Origin: an uncultured Gemmatimonadota bacterium
Lineage (GTDB): Bacteria > Gemmatimonadota > Gemmatimonadetes > Gemmatimonadales > Gemmatimonadaceae
Direction of reading: 5' to 3'
NCBI GenBank assembly: GCA_903900795.1
Contig: CAIUOO010000067.1
Coordinates: 1 to 47,778, forward strand
DNA length: 47,778 nucleotides
Of this stretch, positions 29,643 to 38,804 are shown in pieces; the first letter of the stretch is position 1; every line of letters begins with the position of its first letter. The notes beneath the pieces were generated by a model. The model did no database searches and was not told the DNA's origin. It saw nothing but the letters and a program-made list of their open reading frames with translations. A program made the translations under genes and the position numbers.

Positions 29643-30818
29643 ATGCCGTCCGTTGTCTTCGTGGCTCGCCCCCTCCCCTCCGATATCGGCCCCGGCGGCA
29701 AGCATCGAACCTACCAACTCGAGCACGACCTCAAGGCGGGTTTCGGCGAGGACCGGGTGCATACACTGAGTTTGATGGACTGGCGGGCCAGGCATGCGGG
29801 CGGGCAGGCTGCCCCCACGGCGTCTCCGCCGCTCACCCAAAGGATCGTGCGGCGGATGGGCGAGTGTCTGGATAATCCCTTCGGCGTTTTGCACGGCACC
29901 GGATATTCTTCCCGCACGTTCGCGCCGCGGGGCTTTGTAAGAGAATACCGGGCACTGCTCGAACGCCTGCCCCGGCCGATCGTCACGGTGATCGACGACG
30001 CCCGCTTCACCGGCATTGTGGACGTCGCACGGGAGTTCGACGTGCCGGTCGTCGCGATAACGCACAATCTCGAATCGCTCGACCTCGCCGCGGCCGACCC
30101 CCACGGGTCGTGGGGCCTGCGCACCCATCTGGTCGACTTTGCCAACGAACTCGGGCACCTGCAGCGATGCGCAGGGCGGATGTTCATTTCGAAAGTCGAG
30201 ACAGGTCTTGTGGGCGGCTTCGGTATGGAGGCCGAGCACTATCCCTATCGACCCGTGGGCGCGATCCGCGAGCGGCTGGAGGCGATTCGCCAGGCGCGAC
30301 GTCAGGCGGAGCAGGAGCCGGGGCTGTTTCTCCTGCTCGGCAGCGCCATGCATGGCACTACGCACCGCGCGTTTGAGTGGTTCCTGGCGCAGGCACGCCA
30401 GCACGGATTGCCGCCCGGGGTTCGACTCGTGCTCGTGGGAATGGGCACCGACACACTCGACCTTCGCGGCACCGCTGGCGTCGAAGCCTTGGGGTGGGTT
30501 GGCCAGCCGGATCTCGACCGTTTACTGACTCACGCACGGGCAGTCGTGGTTCCACAGTTCAGCGGCTTTGGCTCGGTGACCCGACTGGTGGAACTCTCGT
30601 GTGCCGGGGTGCCCTCGCTCACTCCCGCTCACACCACGTTCGCGATCGATCTCCCCCCGGGCGTGCACGTGCTCGGCGACGCGTGGCCCCAGTGGCATGA
30701 TCTGCTGCGTGAGCTTGCGCAGTCGCCCCGACAGGACGCTTGGGATTACCCGGCTTGGGAAGCGGTCCAGCCGCAGACGTTGCACCGCTATCTCTCCCGC
30801 TGGGTCGGAGAGGAGTGA
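29643..30818 (+). CDS. Glycosyltransferase (GT4-like)
   Basis: SVVFVARPLPSDIGPGGKHRTYQLEHDL; GVEALGWVGQPDLDRLLTHARAVVVPQFSGFGSVTRLVELSCAGVPSL. Confidence 0.8.
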   Translation: MPSVVFVARPLPSDIGPGGKHRTYQLEHDLKAGFGEDRVHTLSLMDWRARHAGGQAAPTASPPLTQRIVRRMGECLDNPFGVLHGTGYSSRTFAPRGFVREYRALLERLPRPIVTVIDDARFTGIVDVAREFDVPVVAITHNLESLDLAAADPHGSWGLRTHLVDFANELGHLQRCAGRMFISKVETGLVGGFGMEAEHYPYRPVGAIRERLEAIRQARRQAEQEPGLFLLLGSAMHGTTHRAFEWFLAQARQHGLPPGVRLVLVGMGTDTLDLRGTAGVEALGWVGQPDLDRLLTHARAVVVPQFSGFGSVTRLVELSCAGVPSLTPAHTTFAIDLPPGVHVLGDAWPQWHDLLRELAQSPRQDAWDYPAWEAVQPQTLHRYLSRWVGEE

Positions 30819-30825
30819 CACCGAC

Positions 30826-31716
30826 ATGACCGCATTGCAGCCGTTGATTTCCGTCATCTTCATCGATGGCTCGTTCCGCGAGCGGTTTCATGCCGTCGAC
30901 GCGTTCGCCACTCAGACGTTCCCCCCAGAGCAGTTCGAAATCATCTGGGTGGAGCACTACGACCGGGTCGATCCGGCGCTGGCGGAACGGGTGGCCCGGT
31001 ATCCAAACCTTCGCCTCATCACGCTGGGCCGGGAGGGCGCCTACCATTCCGCCTACTGCCGCAACGCCGGCGTGCGGGCGAGTCGCGGCGAGTTGATCGT
31101 GTATGCCGATGGCGATGTTGTGCCGGAACCGACCGCGCTGCAGTCCTTGTGGGATGCGCACCAGAAAACGGACGATCTGGTGGTGTTTCTCTATCGTCAC
31201 GACGAGCCTCAGTCGGTCCATCGCGATGACTGGGACCTCGCCCACCTCCAGACGCATGCGAAGATTGGCAACACCACGAACTACGGCGCGTGCATGAGCG
31301 TCCGCAAGAAATGGATCGTCGCCATCAACGGGTGGGAGCAGCATGCGGCCTTCGGGTCGCACATCAACGCCCATGGCACGGACATGTATATCCGGTTCAA
31401 GAATCTCGGGCTGGCGGTAAAGTGGGATCCCCAGATTCGCCTCTATCATCCGTGGCATCCGCTGACCGACGTGGGCTCCTTCGCGTATGTGGTGCAATCG
31501 GCCTTCAGCGGCTACCGGGCCCGGAAGCTGGTTACGGTCGCCTACGACGGCCTCGACCCGACCAGAACCATGCCCCTGCCGGCGGATCTCGAGGCCGAAC
31601 TGAATCCCCTGATGCGTCGGCTGGCCCTCACCCGCTACGGTCTCGCGGGCAAGCTTCTCGCCGCCGCGTCTGAGCTCTGGCGGAAGTTGGCATACCCGTC
31701 ACGGCTGAATCGATGA
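30826..31716 (+). CDS. Glycosyltransferase family 2
   Basis: PLISVIFIDGSFRERFHAVDAFATQTFPPEQFEIIWVEHYDR; GAYHSAYCRNAGVRASRGELIVYADGDVVPEP. Confidence 0.9.
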   Translation: MTALQPLISVIFIDGSFRERFHAVDAFATQTFPPEQFEIIWVEHYDRVDPALAERVARYPNLRLITLGREGAYHSAYCRNAGVRASRGELIVYADGDVVPEPTALQSLWDAHQKTDDLVVFLYRHDEPQSVHRDDWDLAHLQTHAKIGNTTNYGACMSVRKKWIVAINGWEQHAAFGSHINAHGTDMYIRFKNLGLAVKWDPQIRLYHPWHPLTDVGSFAYVVQSAFSGYRARKLVTVAYDGLDPTRTMPLPADLEAELNPLMRRLALTRYGLAGKLLAAASELWRKLAYPSRLNR

Positions 31717-32990
31717 GAGTCGGCCTCGATATCACCGCCATGGAGCCGGGATTCAAATGCCACGCCAGTCGTGGCATCGGCCGCTACGCGTCCGAACTGT
31801 CCAGCCGTCTCCTGGCTAGTGCCGGTCGGCCAGATCACCCGGACGTAACGATCACCTCCTTTCGCCAGACGGCGCTTCCGCTGCCCGGCTGGCTTGCATC
31901 GGGCGTGAGGCTTCTGGGGGAGCATCGCCATGTGGCCCGGCAGCACCTGCTGTTTTCGGGCGTGTTCGCCGACTCCCTGGCCACGCAGTACGACATGCTC
32001 CACTTTCTCTCGCAGCTCGACGCCCCCGCCTGGTGTGCGGTCCCGTACTGCGTGACCGTGCATGACGTGATTCCCCTGGTGCTCGCCGATCGACACCAAA
32101 CAAACGCCCCGCTCCGGGAGCCGTGGCGGCGACGATTCAGCCTTGGGCTCGAGCAGAAGGCGATCGCCGGCGCGGCGCACGTGGTGACCGTCAGCCATGC
32201 CAGTGCCCGCGACATCGAACGGCTCACTGCCGTGTCAGCCGAGAACATCTCGGTGGTCTACAACGGCGTGGGGCCGGAATTCTTTGCTCCACCTCGGAAG
32301 CCGGCCCACCAGATTCGGGCGGAACTGCATCTTCCAGCCGACAGGGATCTCATTCTGTATGTCGGCGGCATCGACCCCCGAAAAAACGTCGAGGGACTGA
32401 TCTCGATTTTCGAGCAGACCTGCCAACGGGCGCTCGACAGCCGCGGGCCGTCGTCCGCGGATCCCGCCTCCACCCTGCCGGCTCTGGTCATCGCCGGCGA
32501 TGTGAAGCACGATACGCACTATCCAGTCGTCCAGCGCCGGATCAACGCCTCACCCATGCGAGCGGCGATCCATGAGATCGGCTACGTGCCCGACGAGGAC
32601 CTCCGCTCGCTGCTCGGAACGACCGCGGTCTTCGCATTCCCCAGCCTGTACGAGGGATTCGGGCTTCCGCCCTTGGAAGCGTGCGCGGCGGGTGTGCCGG
32701 TCGTGAGTTCGAACCGGTCGTGTCTGCCGGAGATTCTCGGAGACGGGGCGGTGTTGTGCGATCCCGACGACACCGACGACTTTTCGGCGAAGCTCTGGGG
32801 CATCCTCTCGAATCCCGACCATGCCCAGGCCGTCAGCCGCAGGGGCACGGAACACGCCCGAAAGTTCACCTGGGACAAAACCGCCGAGGGCACGCTGGCG
32901 GTCTACGATCGCTTGGCGAAACAGGTATCGCGGCGAGGCCCACAGCCATTTCGTCTGGCTGTGGGACATCCGGCCGTCATGTCTCGATGA
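31713..32990 (+). CDS. Glycosyltransferase family 4
   Basis: GIGRYASELSSRLL; LILYVGGIDPRKNVEGLI; VFAFPSLYEGFGLPPLEACAAGVPVVSSNRSCLPEI. Confidence 0.93.
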   Translation: MRVGLDITAMEPGFKCHASRGIGRYASELSSRLLASAGRPDHPDVTITSFRQTALPLPGWLASGVRLLGEHRHVARQHLLFSGVFADSLATQYDMLHFLSQLDAPAWCAVPYCVTVHDVIPLVLADRHQTNAPLREPWRRRFSLGLEQKAIAGAAHVVTVSHASARDIERLTAVSAENISVVYNGVGPEFFAPPRKPAHQIRAELHLPADRDLILYVGGIDPRKNVEGLISIFEQTCQRALDSRGPSSADPASTLPALVIAGDVKHDTHYPVVQRRINASPMRAAIHEIGYVPDEDLRSLLGTTAVFAFPSLYEGFGLPPLEACAAGVPVVSSNRSCLPEILGDGAVLCDPDDTDDFSAKLWGILSNPDHAQAVSRRGTEHARKFTWDKTAEGTLAVYDRLAKQVSRRGPQPFRLAVGHPAVMSR

Positions 32991-34128
32991 CCTGCTTGTA
33001 GAACCCGAGGTGCTCTCGGGCGATGACCGAAGGCGAATGGTTCGCGGCGTACAGGAGAGCCTGTTGACCGAGGCGGCGGCGGCGATCGGCGTCGGCCAGC
33101 AGTAACTCGATCTGCCGGGCACAGTCAAGCGGATCTTCGCTCGCGAAGAAGGCGAGCGTGTCGGGCACCCGGTCGTTGATCTCCCGATTGAGGGGGAGGT
33201 CGGAGGCCAGTACAGGGGCGCCGCGGCACAGGGCCTGCACGAGCGATCCTGAGCCGCTCGTGCGACGGAAGGGCGCCACCACGAGGTCGGATTCCTCAAA
33301 GAGTCGCGAAATATCCGCTTCGGGAACGAATCCGGTGACCTCGACGCGATCGCGAAGGCCACCGTCCGCAATCCGCCGCCGGCACTGTTCGTGATAGGCG
33401 TTGTTCACGGGATGCCCCACCCCCCCTGCTAGTCGCAACATCACCGGAGTCTTCACGTGCCGCAGGGCCTCGATGACGACGTCCTGCCCCTTCTCCGGGC
33501 AGAAGTAGCCGAACACCGTGACCCTCGGGATGGGATTGCGTGGCCGTTCTCCGGCCGACGTTCGGATCTCCGGAACGACATGGGGGATGGACGCGATCGG
33601 AGACAACCCGCCCGGCTCGAGAAGCGCCGCTTGCAAAGCGGAATGGACGATCACGCCATCGAATAGCCCCCAGGTGCCGTCCCGCCAGCGGCGGCGCAGC
33701 CACGGCAACATTGTGGCATTGGCCATTCGGTTGAGCGGAGTGCGCCATCCCTGCCCGCGGGTTTCCAACCGATACCCGTCCGGCAACACATTGTGGGCCG
33801 TGGCGACGATTCGCGTGCCGTTGGGCACCGCGTCCCGAAGCTGGCGCATCCACTGTGGCAGGGCGTCCAGAAACGGATTCATGCCGCCGAAGAGCCCGTA
33901 TTCATGCTGCACGTGCACGAGGTCTGGCTGCAGATCTCTGGCCGCTGCAATCTCGTCGGCTCGTGCGCCGGGGGCCGTCTGAACATTCGTGAGCAGTTCG
34001 AAATGCCCCTCGGCATGCGCCGCGTCAGCCACGGCTGGCCAGAGGATGCGCGAGTAGGACGCAATCCCGCCCTGCAACTCCGGGGTGATCCACAGCACGC
34101 GGACAGGCCGGGATGCGCTGGTGTTCAT
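32977..34128 (-). CDS. Glycosyltransferase family 4
   Basis: RVLWITPELQGGIASYSRILW; VTVFGYFCPEKGQDVVIEALRH; LFEESDLVVAPFRRTSGSGSLVQALCRGAPVLAS. Confidence 0.9.
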   Translation of the reverse strand: MNTSASRPVRVLWITPELQGGIASYSRILWPAVADAAHAEGHFELLTNVQTAPGARADEIAAARDLQPDLVHVQHEYGLFGGMNPFLDALPQWMRQLRDAVPNGTRIVATAHNVLPDGYRLETRGQGWRTPLNRMANATMLPWLRRRWRDGTWGLFDGVIVHSALQAALLEPGGLSPIASIPHVVPEIRTSAGERPRNPIPRVTVFGYFCPEKGQDVVIEALRHVKTPVMLRLAGGVGHPVNNAYHEQCRRRIADGGLRDRVEVTGFVPEADISRLFEESDLVVAPFRRTSGSGSLVQALCRGAPVLASDLPLNREINDRVPDTLAFFASEDPLDCARQIELLLADADRRRRLGQQALLYAANHSPSVIAREHLGFYKQVIET

Positions 34129-34853
34129 GGAAAGTAACGCTGAACAGCCGCGCGGCCTTGGTTTATCAGCCGCGCCAGCGGCGAACGCCAGGAGTTTTCG
34201 TAGTGGTGGATGCCGTAGGCACCTCGCGCGACGGCCTCCAACCGCCGATGATCGGTGATCCGCTGCGTTGGTATGGAGGGATACAGGGCTTCGCTTGGCA
34301 ACAGGATCACATCGCCGTCGCCCGTCAGACGGCGCTCGACACAGCCGTCGAGGATCGCGATCGCCATGCGGATCACATAGCGGGTGTGGCCTTCAAGAGC
34401 TCTTCGCGGGCGATAGGCCCGTACCATGCCATGCATGACCTCGAGCCACAGCGGGTGGCCAGGGGGCGATGCTATCAGCGCGTTGATGACATAATCGTGC
34501 CCCCGCATGGCCGAACCGATCCCGCCGCGTTCACGGGCGACGATCGCGTGCGGTGTGGCGAGCAGGTCGTCCAGCGGACGCATGACCTCGTAGTCGAGAT
34601 CGGCATAGACGCCTCCGTGGCGGTGCAGATACGCCAGCCGCACCAGATCCACTCTCAGGATCGTTGGCGTCGCCCCACGGGAGTACTCAAGAAATGCTGG
34701 GTAGTGCTCGGCGATCAGGGCGTCGTTGGCGGCATCGTCCCAGAACCGGTATTCCCATCCGGGGTGGTGGTGACGCCATGATTCCTGGAATCGGCGCAGG
34801 TGGCTTGGAATGTCCTTCGACTTCCAGGTCTGATGAATGATTTTGGGAATCAT
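34125..34853 (-). CDS. GT32-like (DXD sugar-binding) glycosyltransferase
   Basis: MIPKIIHQTWKSKDIPSHLRRFQESWRHHHPGWEYRFWDD; RVDLVRLAYLHRHGGVYADLDYEVMRPLDDLL. Confidence 0.9.
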   Translation of the reverse strand: MIPKIIHQTWKSKDIPSHLRRFQESWRHHHPGWEYRFWDDAANDALIAEHYPAFLEYSRGATPTILRVDLVRLAYLHRHGGVYADLDYEVMRPLDDLLATPHAIVARERGGIGSAMRGHDYVINALIASPPGHPLWLEVMHGMVRAYRPRRALEGHTRYVIRMAIAILDGCVERRLTGDGDVILLPSEALYPSIPTQRITDHRRLEAVARGAYGIHHYENSWRSPLARLINQGRAAVQRYFP

Positions 34854-35012
34854 GCGCGATGGCCTTCGACGGTGTGATTGCGGAACAGTTCAATCGTGGT
34901 CGGAGGCGATTGCACATGAAGCTTGTGGACGAATGCGTCGCGCGACAAGGCTCGAGGGTTGCTTGGTACCTCCAGCCTTCCGATGTGTTTTGACCGTGAA
35001 TGTCCCGCGATC

Positions 35013-36710
35013 CTACGGCGTTGGCAGCGCTGCCGTTGGCCGTGTCCGATCTCCCAGGCTCAACACGGAGCCCACCACCACCACCACCACCGCCCCAATC
35101 ACGTTGTGCCACAGGAAGCTCACGGTGGGCACCCCGAACGACACCGCCGCGACCGCACCCATGCCGCTCAGCAAGCCCACGAACGCGCCGAAGGCGCGGG
35201 TGCGTGGAATCATGGCGAGCATGAACACGCCGAGAATCGAGCCGTAGAAGAACGAGCCGAAGCGGTTCACGACTTCGATCAGTGAGCCGAGGTTGGCCGC
35301 GTACACGGCCACCACGCAGGCAAATGCGCCCCAGACCGCAGTGGAGGCCTTCGACACGAACAGGTAGTGTGCGTCGGTGCCTTCGCGCTTGAACCAGCGC
35401 TGGTAAAAGTCCACCACCGTGGCGGTGGAGAGCGAGTTCAATTCGGCGGCGATGCTGGACATGGCGGCGGCGAGCACGGCGGCCAGAAAAATGCCGGCAA
35501 AGCCGAGTGGCAGATGGTCGAGCACGAACCGCGGAATGATGTAGTTCACGTCGCGCGAGGCTTCACCGGTCACGCGGCCGGCGGTGGCCAGCGCGTCCTT
35601 GCGCACCACATTCACCGAGGAGTCGGCGCGGCGGAAGGCGAGCAGTGCGCTGGTGGTGGCGGCGTCGGCGCCGTGGTCGATATCAGCCGACGCTGCGCGT
35701 GCGGCGGCCGCGCGCTGTGTGATGGCGGTGGAGTAACGCGCCTCGAGCGCGGCGAAGGTGGCCGGCTCTTTTTGCTGCACCTGCGCGCTGTGCTGCGGAT
35801 TGAACAGCATGGGCGCCGGCGTGAACGTGTAGAACAGGAACACGAGCACGCCGATCAGCAGGATCAGCGCCTGCAGCGGGATCTTCCAGTACGCGCTCAT
35901 CAGCAGTGAGCTGCGCGCTTCGTCGACCGACTTGGCGGCGAGATAGCGCTGCACCTGACTCTGGTCGGTGCCGAAGTACGACAGCATGAGGAACGTGCCG
36001 CCCAAAATGCCCGACCAAAACGTGTACGTCTCCGACAGGTTGAACGAGAAATCGAACACGCGCAGGCGGCCGGTGGCGCCGGCGATTTCCAGGGCGTTGT
36101 CGAGCGGCACGGGCATACGCATGATCAGCACGACCACGATCGCGAGCAGGGCGCCCACGATCACGACCATCTGCTTCACGTCGGCCCAGGTGACCGCCTG
36201 CACGCCGCCCAACACGGTGTAGATGACCGTGGGAATGCCGATCAGGGCGACGCACCAGGTGATGTCCCAGCCGAAGATGGCTGAGAGGACGACGCTGGGA
36301 GCCGCGATGATGGTGCCGCAGGACATGCCGCGCGAGAGCAGGAACAGAAAGCTCGTGAGCGAGCGCGTTTTCGCGTCGAAGCGTTTCTCGAGGAACTCGT
36401 AGGCCGTGTAGACCTTGGCCCCGTGCAGGAACGGCACGATGGTGACGCCGAGAATGACCATCGCGATCGGTAGACCGAAGTAGAACTGCACGAAGCGCAG
36501 GCCATCGGTCGCGCCTTGGCCGGTGGTGCCGATGAGGGTGACGGCTGACAGCTGCGTGGCCATGACCGACAGCCCCACGGCCCACCAGGGCAGGCTGCGG
36601 TTGGCCAGGAAGTACCCTTCGATGTTGGTGGTGCCGCGCGTCCGGCGGAGCCCGTCGAAGACCACGACGGCGAGGTACACCGCCACGATGACCCAATTGA
36701 TCCAATGCAT
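35013..36710 (-). CDS. Sodium:solute symporter (SSS family)
   Basis: GYFLANRSLPWWAVGLSVMATQLSAVTLIG; FLMLSYFGTDQSQVQRYLAAKS; FLAAVLAAAMSSIAAELNSLSTATVVDFYQRW. Confidence 0.93.
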   Translation of the reverse strand: MHWINWVIVAVYLAVVVFDGLRRTRGTTNIEGYFLANRSLPWWAVGLSVMATQLSAVTLIGTTGQGATDGLRFVQFYFGLPIAMVILGVTIVPFLHGAKVYTAYEFLEKRFDAKTRSLTSFLFLLSRGMSCGTIIAAPSVVLSAIFGWDITWCVALIGIPTVIYTVLGGVQAVTWADVKQMVVIVGALLAIVVVLIMRMPVPLDNALEIAGATGRLRVFDFSFNLSETYTFWSGILGGTFLMLSYFGTDQSQVQRYLAAKSVDEARSSLLMSAYWKIPLQALILLIGVLVFLFYTFTPAPMLFNPQHSAQVQQKEPATFAALEARYSTAITQRAAAARAASADIDHGADAATTSALLAFRRADSSVNVVRKDALATAGRVTGEASRDVNYIIPRFVLDHLPLGFAGIFLAAVLAAAMSSIAAELNSLSTATVVDFYQRWFKREGTDAHYLFVSKASTAVWGAFACVVAVYAANLGSLIEVVNRFGSFFYGSILGVFMLAMIPRTRAFGAFVGLLSGMGAVAAVSFGVPTVSFLWHNVIGAVVVVVVGSVLSLGDRTRPTAALPTP

Positions 36711-36715
36711 GCGGC

Positions 36716-36823
36716 TTACAGCGGCGGCAGGGTGTAACGAGCCTGCAGCAGCCACAGCAGGGCCAGGGTGACGGCCTGAATCAGCAGGACTCGCCAGAGT
36801 GTGGTGCGAAACGGGGTAGGCAT
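36716..36823 (-). CDS. 35-aa single-TM mini-protein upstream of the SSS symporter
   Basis: MPTPFRTTLWRVLLIQAVTLALLWLLQARYTLPPL; stop lies 5 nt before the symporter ATG. Confidence 0.5.
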   Translation of the reverse strand: MPTPFRTTLWRVLLIQAVTLALLWLLQARYTLPPL

Positions 36824-37056
36824 AAATTCCAAGCTACTGGACGAACGGAGATCACGCTGCCCGGCCGAGGCGCGCCGCCGAATTGCAGGCGCACCCTGCA
36901 CGAGTCTTTGCTCCCGCTTCTACAACCGAGTAACACTAAACCGGACTTCCTCTCGACCATTCGCCTGCTGGTGGCCGAAGACAACGCCGTCGAGCAAGCG
37001 CACGTGATGCGACGTTGCGCATGGCCGATACGCGGGCGCGGTCCCCGACAGCGAAC

Positions 37057-37091
37057 CCGGCATGAAGGCGTAAGCACTGGCTTCATGCCGG
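37057..37091. terminator. Hairpin downstream of the M20 peptidase (terminator candidate, no U-tract)
   Basis: CCGGCATGAAG - 13 nt - CTTCATGCCGG perfect 11-bp inverted repeat just past the stop of the 37108..38574 minus gene. Confidence 0.5.
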
Positions 37092-37107
37092 TGGGGCCAC
37101 GGCTACC

Positions 37108-38574
37108 TCAGGAAATCGGCTTGCCCGCGTTGGGGCCGGCCACCTGCTTCACGAGTTCGTACAGGAAGTCGAGTCCGTCGTAGAAGCTCTTGACGCGCAA
37201 CTTCTCGTCGCGCCCATGCGCGTTGGTTTCACCGGGCGACGAGAAGATGCCGCTGACGCCGTAGGTGGGAATGCCCACGGCGCGCAGGCGATAGCCGTCG
37301 GTGGCGCCGGTGCTCATGGTGGGAATCACCGGGACGCCACCGAACATTTTGTTCGTGAGCTGCGTGGTGGCTTGTAGCAAGGTGGCATTGATCGCCCCTG
37401 GCGCGCCGTCTTTGCGATCTTCGCGTGAGCCGGTGACCTTCACCGTCGCGTCGCCGATCACCTGTTCGAGCGCGGCCTTCACCTGCGACCCCGTGCTGGT
37501 CGGGGCGATGCGGCAATTCACATTCGCCGTGGCCGTCTGCGGCAGGGCGTTGTTGGCGTGGCCGGCCGACAGGCGCGTAGCCACGCAGGTGGTGCGCAGC
37601 ATCGACGCATAGCGCGGATCGGTGGAAATAATGCGCGCGGCCGCGGTGTCGGTGGGATTGGCCACCAGCGCCTTCATGGCGGCCGACAGCGACGGCATTT
37701 CGACCTTCGCCGTCTGCTCGAAGAACGGACGCGTGACGTCGTTGAGTTCCACCGGGAACGTGTACTTCTCGATTCGGGCCAACGCGTTCGCGAGGGAGTA
37801 GATCGCATTGTCCTTGCGCGGCACGCTGGAGTGACCGCCCGTGTTCAGCACGGTCAGCGTGTAGTCGTTGTACACCTTCTCGGCCGCCTGAATGGAATGG
37901 AACAGCGGCTTGTCATCCTGCAGCGTGCCCCCTCCGCCTTCGTTGATCGCATACTCGGCATCGATCAGCTCGCGATGGTTGGCGATCAGCCAGCTCACGC
38001 CGTTCTCGCCGCCGCCCTCTTCGTCGGCGGTGAGTGCTAGAATGAGATCGCGCTCGGGCACCCACCCCTCTTTCTTGTAGCGCAGGACGTTGGCGGTGAG
38101 AATGGCCGCCATCGATTTGTCGTCGGCCACGCCGCGTCCCAGGAAGTAGCCGTCCTGTTCGGTCATGGTGAACGGGTCGCGCGGCCAGTCGCTGCGGAGT
38201 GCCGCCACCACATCGAGGTGGGCCAGCAGCAGGATGGGCTTGCCGCGGCCTTTGCCACGGTAGCGCACGACCAGATTCTGCTTGGCCGGGGCGCTGGCGG
38301 GGCCCACCACGTGAATATCCCCAGCCGGGAATCCTGCGGCCTTGAAGCGGGCCGCGACGGCCTGTGCGGCCTTGGTCACCGATCCCACGGAATCGACCGT
38401 GTTGATCTCGACCATCTCCTTGTAGATCGCGCGGGCGTCCTGCTGCGCCGGCGTGAGCGTGGTCGGGGCGCCGGGCGCCTTCTGGAGGATCTGCGCCGAG
38501 AGTGCGAGCGGGAAGGCGAGTGGCAGGAGCGCAGCGAGCGTGCGGGCCACGGCGGGACGACGGAGCAGGGACAT
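37108..38574 (-). CDS. Secreted M20 family metallopeptidase
   Basis: Signal peptide; PILLLAHLDVVAAL; GRGVADDKSMAAIL; ALTADEEGGGENGVSWLI. Confidence 0.92.
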   Translation of the reverse strand: MSLLRRPAVARTLAALLPLAFPLALSAQILQKAPGAPTTLTPAQQDARAIYKEMVEINTVDSVGSVTKAAQAVAARFKAAGFPAGDIHVVGPASAPAKQNLVVRYRGKGRGKPILLLAHLDVVAALRSDWPRDPFTMTEQDGYFLGRGVADDKSMAAILTANVLRYKKEGWVPERDLILALTADEEGGGENGVSWLIANHRELIDAEYAINEGGGGTLQDDKPLFHSIQAAEKVYNDYTLTVLNTGGHSSVPRKDNAIYSLANALARIEKYTFPVELNDVTRPFFEQTAKVEMPSLSAAMKALVANPTDTAAARIISTDPRYASMLRTTCVATRLSAGHANNALPQTATANVNCRIAPTSTGSQVKAALEQVIGDATVKVTGSREDRKDGAPGAINATLLQATTQLTNKMFGGVPVIPTMSTGATDGYRLRAVGIPTYGVSGIFSSPGETNAHGRDEKLRVKSFYDGLDFLYELVKQVAGPNAGKPIS

Positions 38575-38804
38575 GGTCGGAACGGCTCCAACGGCGAAAA
38601 CGTGAGGGAGGGAACGCGCCGCAGTGGCACGCCCCGGTTTCTGGAAAGCTACAGCGAACTCGTGACGGCGGCGTTCAGCGCGCAGCGCTCAACAGGACCG
38701 CGGTCGGTCGCGTAAGTTGCAACGACCGTTGGTCCCTCCGGAGACGCCCATCGCAGGCCCGTGGGCGGGTCCGCGTCCCCTCCCGCCCCGCTCATGATCT
38801 GCTC

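Noticed and set aside
35070-35092. CCACCACCACCACCACCACC repeat
   Set aside because: Encodes a Val run in the last TM segment of the SSS symporter on the minus strand; simple codon repeat, not a regulatory or CRISPR repeat
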